NCBI GenBank assembly: GCA_964505555.1
Contig: CAZDIO010000068.1
Coordinates: 1 to 10,762, forward strand
Length of the DNA: 10,762 bases
DNA from: CAZDIO01 sp964505555
GTDB taxonomy: Bacteria > Bdellovibrionota_C > UBA2361 > SZUA-149 > CAZDIO01
Reading direction: 5' to 3'
Positions 1 through 5,402 of the stretch are shown in pieces; within the stretch, counting starts at the first letter, position 1, and each line of letters opens with the position of its first letter. A program made the position numbers and the translations under genes. The notes below the pieces were generated by a model. That model searched no databases and was not told the origin of the DNA. It saw only the letters and a program-made list of their open reading frames with translations.

Positions 1-2
1 GG

Positions 3-66
3 TGCGAGCGCAGCGAAGCAATCTCATATTGCTAGAAGGGTTCGAGATTGCTTCGCTGCGCTCGCA
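3..66. repeat. REP-like perfect 23-bp inverted repeat
   Basis: Positions 3-25 and 44-66 are exact reverse complements, separated by an 18-nt loop. The arm core (TGCGAGCGCAGCGAAGCAA) differs at one position from the palindrome core at 4618-4636. Both elements are followed by the same 12-mer, GCAACGACAGAG (64-75 and 4633-4644). The element lies just 3' of the minus-strand DUF192 gene. No T-run follows on the plus strand, and the minus-strand exit lies outside the window, so a terminator role cannot be judged. It looks like a member of a dispersed extragenic palindrome family. Confidence 0.85.
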
Positions 67-124
67 ACGACAGAGGGGCGATTTCTTGCCATATTTAAAG
101 TGGAATCGTTCTAGGCGAGGGCAT

Positions 125-580
125 TTATCTCATTTGACATAGTTGTAGTTTATCACCTACCCGGATATCAAAGTCTTCGATGCTTCCGGCGGTAAGCTCA
201 ATTGCATAAAAGGCTTCGGCTACATATGGTGAAACCATCCAGGGCTTGAGGTGTTTACAAATTCTCACCACCTTATACTGAACGTCGCAGAACACGATAT
301 CAATTGGAAATCGCATAAAAAGCATATGTACAGCATGGCAGGAGGGCAATATCAAAGCCTCTCCTGGATTAAACCCTCTTCTTCCAAGTAAGCCTCTGAG
401 GCGTTTAAAAAACGAAGAAGCGGTCACCACCCGATCGGCGATTACCTGTTCGTTGCGAGTATTTAAAAGGCATGGAGGTTGCCGAGAAAGATGCTGTTCT
501 TTCATACACTTAGATACAGATTCGCACAGATTCAAATAGTTAACCATAACAAGAGTTAGAAGGTTGATCCTACAGGACAT
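125..580 (-). CDS. DUF192 family protein
   Basis: This is a DUF192 (PF02643) protein. The family signature covers residues about 46-147 of the long form: a 'FFKRLRGLLGR' segment at 57-67, then 'GEALILPSCHAVHMLFMRFPIDIVF' around 73-97 with the conserved Cys-His and FMRFPID core, then 'LKPW' at 111-114, an 'IELTAGS' strand and a terminal 'VGDKL' at 141-145. The family is a small beta-barrel fold of unknown biochemical role, often exported, but no convincing signal peptide is seen here. The start is uncertain. The ATG at 580 gives 151 residues, but homology begins well inside it and no Shine-Dalgarno sequence precedes it. Met26 (ATG at 505) would give a 126-residue protein and leave a roomier promoter region toward the divergent sigma gene. 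The gene stands alone on the minus strand. Confidence 0.85.
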   Translation of the reverse strand: MSCRINLLTLVMVNYLNLCESVSKCMKEQHLSRQPPCLLNTRNEQVIADRVVTASSFFKRLRGLLGRRGFNPGEALILPSCHAVHMLFMRFPIDIVFCDVQYKVVRICKHLKPWMVSPYVAEAFYAIELTAGSIEDFDIRVGDKLQLCQMR

Positions 581-630
581 GAAAACACAAGGAGTAATCG
601 TGTCCTGACCTAACGGCTGGTTTTTGAGAT

Positions 631-636
631 GGAGGA
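631..636 (+). promoter_or_regulatory. Ribosome binding site of the sigma factor gene
   Basis: GGAGGA lies 6 nt upstream of the ATG at 643. This is the strongest Shine-Dalgarno sequence in the window and fixes the sigma factor start. Confidence 0.85.
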
Positions 637-642
637 GTTCTC

Positions 643-1464
643 ATGGGTCTAAATCTTGCCAGTATTAAAAATACTGTCAAAAGTACCGAGGAAAACGATT
701 TATCAAGTGTGCAAGAACTAGAAGATCTGCATGCACAAAACGCTCCGAGAGCAAGAAAGCGCAGTATTGATTCAGCAAGTGCGGAGATGGTTATCTCCCA
801 TCAAGAACTTGGATTAAAAATCGCCTGGAGACTTCTTTCAAACTGGAGAATTCGCCTTGGTCAGGAAGATGTTAGAAGTATTGTTGGTATTTCGCTCTGT
901 GAAGCCGCAAGTCGCTTCGATCCGACAAAGGGAGCAAGCTTTGGAACATTTCTTTTTTACCACATTCGAGGAACGCTCTTAAAAGAGATTACCAATGCTG
1001 TAAATGAGCGCCGCTTCAGCGTCGCGGATTCAGAAAATGAGCTCTATCATCTCCTTTTTAACACGGCTTTTTATGCAAAAGGTGATAACCCATTAATTGA
1101 GCACAATACTCCTGAGCGCTGCTTTCAACAGCAAGAGCTTGCTGCCGTTCTTCAGAAGGCGTTTCAAAAACTTGATACACTAGAGCAGGTAGTAATTACC
1201 CGCCATTTTGTTAACGAAGATTCTCTCGTTAACATTGCAAGAGATCTCGACTATTGTAGGTGTCATATCTCTCGTGTAAAAACGAGCGCCATAAAAAAAC
1301 TTGGAGATCATCTGCTTACGGTTGAGGCCTATGCTACGGAGAGTTTTCTCAAGGTTAAAAAAGCTACAAGGAAAAAAGCAAAAACCAAATATACTGGGGG
1401 AAGAGGGAGACGAAAAACTACCCATATGTCTGACCACGCACTTGATGAAAAGAAAGTGGCTTAG
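643..1464 (+). CDS. Sigma-70 family RNA polymerase sigma factor (regions 2 and 4)
   Basis: This protein directs RNA polymerase core to promoters. Region 2 spans residues about 53-120 and carries the typical 'RFDPTKGASFGTFLFYHIRGTLLKEI' block (91-116), with FDP-x-x-G and IRG-x-L-x-x-x as in FliA, RpoH and SigB relatives. Region 4 is at about 165-223: 'LQKAFQKLDTLEQVVITRHFV' followed by a helix-turn-helix (about 193-213) and 'AIKKLGDHL'. The linker of about 45 residues shows no clear region 3. No region 1.1 or long non-conserved domain is present, so it is an alternative rather than a primary sigma factor. After region 4 comes an unusual tail (about 230-273), with a strongly basic Lys/Arg stretch at 238-258. 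A strong RBS at 631 fixes the start. The gene is divergent from the DUF192 gene and convergent with the epimerase gene, and no anti-sigma gene is adjacent. Its promoter specificity cannot be read from the sequence. Confidence 0.88.
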   Translation: MGLNLASIKNTVKSTEENDLSSVQELEDLHAQNAPRARKRSIDSASAEMVISHQELGLKIAWRLLSNWRIRLGQEDVRSIVGISLCEAASRFDPTKGASFGTFLFYHIRGTLLKEITNAVNERRFSVADSENELYHLLFNTAFYAKGDNPLIEHNTPERCFQQQELAAVLQKAFQKLDTLEQVVITRHFVNEDSLVNIARDLDYCRCHISRVKTSAIKKLGDHLLTVEAYATESFLKVKKATRKKAKTKYTGGRGRRKTTHMSDHALDEKKVA

Positions 1465-1487
1465 GTCGATACCTCGAATCTAGGATC

Positions 1488-1582
1488 GTAATTGAACACA
1501 GAGTTTCACAGGGTTACACAGAGTGAAAAAAGTCTTTGAGATTTAACTCTGTGTAACCCTGTGAAACTCTGTGTTCAATTAC
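1488..1582. repeat. Perfect 37-bp inverted repeat built of 10-bp units
   Basis: Positions 1488-1524 and 1546-1582 are exact reverse complements around a 21-nt loop. Each arm contains three units of period 10: ACACAGAGTT (1496-1505), TCACAGGGTT (1506-1515) and ACACAGAGTG (1516-1525). The mirrored units are at 1545-1554, 1555-1564 and 1565-1574. The element fills the gap between two convergent genes, 23 nt after the sigma stop codon, and abuts the epimerase stop codon at 1583. A transcript from either side could fold into a very stable hairpin. No U-run follows on either strand, so it is not a canonical intrinsic terminator, but it may block read-through. It resembles dispersed 'CACAGAG' repeats that I recall from many unrelated genomes; this could not be checked here. 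Confidence 0.93.
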
Positions 1583-2482
1583 CTACACGAGATATCCACT
1601 GCGAAAATAATCGACAATCCCCGAAGTGATATCATGCTCGGGGGTAAAGCCCAGCTTTGCCTTCGTTAACGTCATGTCGCACTCAGTATGGTTCTGATAG
1701 GAGGCTTGATAGGGATTTTTAATATAGATCGGAGTTCTTTTGAGATTCAGAACATTATTCAGAACAAAAATAAGATTATTAAACGTTGTCGATGCTCCAG
1801 AGCCGCAATTAACAATACAACTCTCCTTTGAGCGTGCAGCAAGGAGATTGGCATGAACCACATCTTTTACATAGATATAGTCTCGTTTTTGCTCACCAAA
1901 CTCAAAGATCTGCGGATCTCCTTTTTGCATCTGTTGTGCAAGTTGATAGACCATACTTGCTCGCTTCCCTTTATGTGATTCACGCGGCCCATAGACGTTA
2001 CAGTAGCGAAGACCAACAAAGATCGCATCTCGATGTTGAGATTGGAGTTTCGATACTCGCTCTTCTAAGAGCTTTTTTGATTCCCCATAGGGATTAAGAG
2101 GAGAGAGAGGTGAATCTTCACGATACGGAGCAGGGAGGTTTCCGTAAACTGCTGTTGAGGAGGCATACACAAAGCGTCGACACCCACGGTGAATCATCTC
2201 TTCAAAGAGCTTCTCAGAAGAATCAACGTTAGCGAGTATCATCTCCTCCCGATCTTTTAGGAGGGTATTATTAATCGCCGCTTGATGAAAGACGATATCT
2301 ACTTTTCCAATCGCATTCCAATCGAGTCCAAGAAATGTTGGTTGCAGACATTTGCCCTGAAATCCAGGCAAGCTTTGTTCTGCATCATGACCGGTGATTA
2401 CGAGCTCATATCCCTGCGAAAGAAGCGCAAGGGAGAGATTCGAGCCGATAAAACCAGTACCTCCTGTAACAAGTGCGCGCAT
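1583..2482 (-). CDS. hldD: NAD-dependent epimerase, probable ADP-L-glycero-D-manno-heptose 6-epimerase
   Basis: This is an extended short-chain dehydrogenase/reductase of 299 residues. The Rossmann motif GGTGFIG is at residues 7-13. The serine/threonine segment YASSTAVYG is at 106-114, and the catalytic YxxxK (Tyr132, Lys136) follows. The subfamily assignment to HldD (RfaD) rests on 'LRYCNVYGPRESHKGKRAS' (158-176), which closely follows the HldD pattern FRYFNVYGPREGHKGSMAS. It also rests on 'GEQKRDYIYVKDV' (196-208) and 'PYQASYQNHTECDMT' (257-271), which corresponds to the YQAFTQADL segment. HldD epimerizes ADP-D-glycero-D-manno-heptose to the L-glycero form used in the LPS inner core, in the cytoplasm. 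A related UDP-sugar 4-epimerase is the main alternative. No other heptose or LPS gene is nearby. The start is ATG at 2482 with only a weak RBS. Confidence 0.75.
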   Translation of the reverse strand: MRALVTGGTGFIGSNLSLALLSQGYELVITGHDAEQSLPGFQGKCLQPTFLGLDWNAIGKVDIVFHQAAINNTLLKDREEMILANVDSSEKLFEEMIHRGCRRFVYASSTAVYGNLPAPYREDSPLSPLNPYGESKKLLEERVSKLQSQHRDAIFVGLRYCNVYGPRESHKGKRASMVYQLAQQMQKGDPQIFEFGEQKRDYIYVKDVVHANLLAARSKESCIVNCGSGASTTFNNLIFVLNNVLNLKRTPIYIKNPYQASYQNHTECDMTLTKAKLGFTPEHDITSGIVDYFRSGYLV

Positions 2483-2628
2483 AGTGTTTTAGTTGTATTG
2501 CAATTTCCTCAGTGCTTTCATAGCGTACGCGTTAAATTGAGGAAAGGTTGTCTTGTAAACCTTGCGGTTATTCATTAGGATAACGTGGGAATCTCCCAGA
2601 AAGTGAGCATAGTGCGTGTTGTGAGACA
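2483..2628. promoter_or_regulatory. Divergent promoter region between hldD-like and xseA genes
   Basis: This 146-bp gap must hold outward promoters for both flanking genes. For xseA, TTGTAA at 2553-2558, 17 nt of spacer and TAGGAT at 2576-2581 is a possible sigma-70-type pair (4 of 6 matches in each box). For the epimerase, TTTACA-N17-TTTAAC on the minus strand is a similarly weak candidate. An 8-bp inverted repeat, TTTCCTCA (2504-2511) and TGAGGAAA (2538-2545), encloses the palindrome GCGTACGC (2523-2530), which could be an operator. None of these is strong enough to be certain. Confidence 0.4.
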
Positions 2629-4335
2629 ATGGCCGAACTAAAAGCGAGAATTGATCGGGTCAAACAGATTGCCGTATTTTTTGGACCCGGAACGTTTGCA
2701 GCCAAAGAGCAAATTAAGCGGCTTGGCCCGGCGTTTTGGCTTGGAGAGAAAAAAGCTTGGGAGGTTCGGTCTTTTAGTCTTTCTGAGGAGGAGCTTCGAA
2801 ATGTATTTCCAGAAATCGTTATCGAGGAGATAAAGTTTGAAGCTGATGAGATCGTTATTGAAAAACAAACAGAGAAACAGATAAATGGTGCTGAAACCCC
2901 TCTTCCCCTCTCGAAAGGAACGATTATTCCAGAGGGTATTTCTGTTTCTGAACTTTCTCGGCAGATAAACGTTGCACTCCTTCAAGCGTTTCCTCGAAGT
3001 GTCTTTGTTCGTGGGGTGCTTACAAAAGTTACTTACTCTAAGGAGAGGGTCTTTCTTACTCTTGCAGACTCACAGAACCGCGATGAAGATATTGATGCAG
3101 TGATCTGGCAGAACGCCGAGGAGATTTGTAAGTCCCTTACGATTTCTGGGTTTAAGCTCGAAGCGGACCTCGAGGTGATGTTTGAAGTTCAGGTACGGCT
3201 TCGAAATCGAGGCGCTCGAATCTCATTACACGTAATAGGGATTGTTGCAGAATATACCATCGGGAAGCTTGCTGCCATACGAGAGCAAACCAATGAGCGT
3301 TTAAAAAAAGAGGGCATTTTTGATCAGAACAAACGATTAACCCTCCCGTTTCTTCCCAAACGAATCGGAATTCTCACCAGCACCGCAGGGACGGTCATTA
3401 ATGATTTTCGAGCCTGCTTAGAAGAGGCTCAGTTTGCTTTTCATATTTTTTGGATTCATTCTGCGATGCAGGGAAAGGAAGCAAAAGGAGAGATCATTTC
3501 TGGGCTCAAACAACTAACACAGATCGCCGATCTTGATGCGATTGTGATTATTCGTGGTGGCGGAAGTCCCTCTGACCTTGCGGTGTTTAGCGACTATGAA
3601 GTTGCAAAGGCAATATGTCTCTGTCCGTTGCCAACATTGACCGCTATTGGTCATGAGGCCGATCAGTCTTCAGCTCAAGATGTAAGTTTTCGAGCATTTG
3701 GTGTTCCAAAGGCCGTGGGGCATTTTTTTGCAGAAAAAGTCTACGATCTACGGAGGAGATTTCGCGATTCAACAAATATTATTCAAAAATTGGTTTCTCC
3801 GGCGGTTTCAAACTACCTGGGAAGCTTACAGGCGTTGATTACTCATATCTCCTCGCTCTTACAAGGGGATATGAACCGTCGAAAAAACCAGATATCTCAC
3901 GTTACTCAGTTCATACAAGCCGTGGGCAGCAATCAGGTGCAAAAAAAACAGATTCGCTTTGTACAAGCAGTGAGTGAAGTAAGATCTGCAGCGGCCATGA
4001 CCTATGAAAAAGGGGTAAAGAAGGCTCATCTTTTAGGCGAAAGGCTCTATTTTTCTGGGGAGCGAGTCGTTTCACTTTCTGAACGGAATCTCGCACGGAG
4101 CGGGGAGGGAGTGCGCTCCCTTCCCCGCATAGTCAATGAGTATGAGCTGCGCCTTGATCATTTTAGTAATATCCTCAGAGAGGTCAGTCCCGAGGTGCAG
4201 TTACGGCGAGGATTTGCCTTAATTAAACGTAAAGATTCCGAGGAGTATGTTACCTCCGGTCAGAACCTTCATTTTGGTGAGGTTGTGAGAATTGAATTCT
4301 ATGATACAAAGCGTGTGGCAGTAGTAAAAGAGTAG
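2629..4335 (+). CDS. xseA: Exodeoxyribonuclease VII large subunit with N-terminal extension
   Basis: This is the large subunit of exonuclease VII, a cytoplasmic nuclease that degrades single-stranded DNA from both ends to oligonucleotides in repair and mutagenesis avoidance. At 568 residues it is about 110 longer than E. coli XseA. The order is an N-terminal extra domain (1-100), an OB-fold with 'ISVSELSRQINVAL' (104-117) and strands to about 208, a catalytic domain (about 209-370), a long helical/coiled-coil segment (about 371-510), and the C-terminal 'LRRGFALIKR...GEVVRIEF' barrel-like element (525-566). The residues corresponding to those I recall as essential in E. coli are present: Asp259 in 'VINDF', Arg309 in 'IIRGGGS', and His342 and Asp345 in 'GHEADQ'. 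Flanks are divergent: 'GGGSPSDLAVFSDYE' replaces the usual GGGSLEDLW-FNDE. The extension has no internal Met that would allow a conventional-length start. xseB follows 8 nt downstream. Confidence 0.95.
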   Translation: MAELKARIDRVKQIAVFFGPGTFAAKEQIKRLGPAFWLGEKKAWEVRSFSLSEEELRNVFPEIVIEEIKFEADEIVIEKQTEKQINGAETPLPLSKGTIIPEGISVSELSRQINVALLQAFPRSVFVRGVLTKVTYSKERVFLTLADSQNRDEDIDAVIWQNAEEICKSLTISGFKLEADLEVMFEVQVRLRNRGARISLHVIGIVAEYTIGKLAAIREQTNERLKKEGIFDQNKRLTLPFLPKRIGILTSTAGTVINDFRACLEEAQFAFHIFWIHSAMQGKEAKGEIISGLKQLTQIADLDAIVIIRGGGSPSDLAVFSDYEVAKAICLCPLPTLTAIGHEADQSSAQDVSFRAFGVPKAVGHFFAEKVYDLRRRFRDSTNIIQKLVSPAVSNYLGSLQALITHISSLLQGDMNRRKNQISHVTQFIQAVGSNQVQKKQIRFVQAVSEVRSAAAMTYEKGVKKAHLLGERLYFSGERVVSLSERNLARSGEGVRSLPRIVNEYELRLDHFSNILREVSPEVQLRRGFALIKRKDSEEYVTSGQNLHFGEVVRIEFYDTKRVAVVKE

Positions 4336-4343
4336 GATTAGAT

Positions 4344-4562
4344 ATGGAGAATGCAAAGAAAAACGAATTTGAGGACAATTTTAAAAAACTAGAGGTCCTT
4401 TCTCAGGAGCTCCAAGACAATAAAGTGCCTATTGACCAACTTGTTTCTCGAATGAAAGAAGCACTATCGTCAATAAAAATATGCAAAAAAGTCCTCCAGG
4501 AGACAAAGCTGCAATTGACGGAGATGAGTAAAGAGTTTGATGAGTTGAATTCAGGGTCGTAG
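4344..4562 (+). CDS. xseB: Exodeoxyribonuclease VII small subunit
   Basis: At 72 residues it has the usual length for XseB. The family pattern is 'FEDNFKKLEVLSQELQDNKVP' (9-29), followed by a second helix with a Cys ('KICKKVLQETKLQLTEM'), forming the two-helix hairpin that binds the coiled-coil region of XseA. It starts 8 nt after the xseA stop codon, with an AGGA-type RBS (AGTAGGATTAGAT) spanning the junction. The two subunits are therefore co-transcribed and probably made in a coupled fashion. The C-terminus ends in a short acidic/serine tail ('FDELNSGS'). Confidence 0.93.
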   Translation: MENAKKNEFEDNFKKLEVLSQELQDNKVPIDQLVSRMKEALSSIKICKKVLQETKLQLTEMSKEFDELNSGS

Positions 4563-4606
4563 ATGGAGAACTAGAGCGCTTCCATTTTAAGTATACAAAG
4601 AATTGT

Positions 4607-4646
4607 TTCTCTGTCGTTGCGAGCGAAGCGAAGCAACGACAGAGAA
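4607..4646. repeat. REP-like palindrome between convergent genes
   Basis: TTCTCTGTCGTTGC (4607-4620) is the exact reverse complement of 4633-4646, giving a 14-bp stem with a 12-nt loop. The core and the GCAACGACAGAG side match the element at 3-75, so both belong to one dispersed family. It sits 44 nt after the xseB stop codon and 22 nt beyond the receiver-gene stop. No T-run follows on either strand, so a Rho-independent terminator is not supported, although the hairpin could protect or delimit both 3' ends. Confidence 0.85.
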
Positions 4647-4668
4647 GTCCGCTGTACGTTACTACTAT

Positions 4669-5094
4669 TTAGTGAATATGTGGACCCACTTTGTGGTTTG
4701 ACATTTTTGTAGCAACAGAGGTCGCCACAAGAAGTGTCTTATGAATCCCCTCAAGCGTTCCACTTTTTTCAACATACGTGACCTGTTTTCCGGTGCAGCG
4801 TGTTTTTGGCGCTGATTGGGAAGGAGAATCTTCGCTCTGAATGAGAATTGGTGGATGATCAGCAGAGAGGCTTTCAATGAAAACATCTCGCTCTTCTTTC
4901 ATATCATCATTTAACACAATGACATCTGGCTTTACATTGTCGAGCATCATCAGTCCTTCCGTCGCATCGCAGGCATGAAACAACTCCACCGGTGGAAGTT
5001 GCTCAATAACGTTTGCCATACATTTTACGATCTGAAAGGATGCTTCATCCTCGTCAATAAAAAGAATCTTTGTGGCTTTACCTTGCTCGATCAT
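4669..5094 (-). CDS. Stand-alone receiver-domain protein with degenerate phosphorylation site
   Basis: This is a single CheY-like receiver domain of 141 residues. The acidic pocket is present as 'ILFIDEDEASF' (10-20). The phospho-acceptor strand reads 'KPDVIVLNDDM' (55-65), where the usual PDxxxxD aspartate is Asn62, directly followed by two aspartates. The conserved Ser/Thr (Ser87 in 'ILIQSE') and the Lys (Lys110 in 'TYVEKSG') remain. It has no output domain. The start is ATG at 5094, because AGGGG sits 5 nt upstream; the frame stays open to an ATG at 5169, but that segment lacks receiver homology. It lies downstream of the hybrid kinase on the same strand across a gap of about 310 bp, so it may have its own promoter. 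It is likely a phosphorylation-independent interaction module or pseudo-receiver, unless Asp63 is used instead. No specific partner is visible. Confidence 0.75.
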   Translation of the reverse strand: MIEQGKATKILFIDEDEASFQIVKCMANVIEQLPPVELFHACDATEGLMMLDNVKPDVIVLNDDMKEERDVFIESLSADHPPILIQSEDSPSQSAPKTRCTGKQVTYVEKSGTLEGIHKTLLVATSVATKMSNHKVGPHIH

Positions 5095-5402
5095 GATTAC
5101 CCCTACTGCAAAAACCTCTGAACAACTTAGCGACGAAATTCTGAACTCAACTACTACTTCGGCAGGCACGGAGCAGAGCTTAAGTGTTGGAAAAAAAAGT
5201 AATTATTCTTGTTTAAATCCTATGAAATAGGGGAATCTCCTATTGTGAATCATGAGCTAATCTCCATCTTAGGGCCTCTCTTTCTACTTTCTATAGCGAA
5301 ACCTTCACGGAATGCATTGGGAGCAAGTAGGGAAGTTTAGAAAGAAAGAGAGTTCTAAGAAAGGGGATTTGCGCTCTCGTAAGGGTTCTTCATACAGAGA
5401 TA
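5095..5402. other. 308-bp intergenic region upstream of the receiver gene
   Basis: No gene is supported here. Contents are: the AGGGG ribosome binding site of the receiver gene (minus strand, 5100-5104); an A8 run (5191-5198); a compact cluster of short palindromes, CCTAT-gaa-ATAGG (5219-5231) overlapping AATAGG-N7-CCTATT (5226-5244); and a long imperfect inverted repeat at 5268-5359, listed separately. AT-rich minus-strand sequence around 5200-5220 could hold a promoter for the receiver gene, but no convincing -35/-10 pair is seen. Confidence 0.5.
5268..5359. repeat. Imperfect interrupted inverted repeat downstream of the hybrid kinase
   Basis: The left arm (5268-5293) and right arm (5338-5359) pair in three blocks: CTTAG with CTAAG, CTCTCTTTC with GAAAGAGAG, and CTTTCTA with TAGAAAG. 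Small bulges separate the blocks, and the loop is 44 nt. The arms are pyrimidine- and purine-rich, so part of the match could be low-complexity coincidence. It lies 43 nt 3' of the hybrid kinase stop codon and may stabilise or end that transcript. Confidence 0.4.

Noticed and set aside
1180..1437. Open frame opposite the sigma factor gene
   Set aside because: It lies antisense to clear region 4 coding sequence, has no family features and no RBS; it is a shadow frame.
1496..1574. CRISPR-like array
   Set aside because: The repeated units are only 10 bp, contiguous with no spacers, and arranged as an inverted repeat; there are no cas genes.
1488..1582. Insertion sequence remnant
   Set aside because: Only 21 nt lie between the arms and there is no transposase fragment. 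No target duplication is visible, because the right arm abuts a stop codon.
2638..2985. Minus-strand open frame of 115 codons opposite the start of xseA
   Set aside because: Its composition is low-complexity and aromatic/basic, as expected of antisense to an A-rich gene. The plus-strand xseA frame is continuous and has a recognisable OB-fold immediately after.
4607..4646. Rho-independent terminator for xseAB
   Set aside because: The stem is strong, but no U-run follows it on either strand, so it is listed as a repeat instead.
5095..5169. Longer N-terminus of the stand-alone receiver (25 extra residues)
   Set aside because: AGGGG lies 5 nt before the ATG at 5094, and the receiver fold begins just after it. 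The upstream extension has no homology features.
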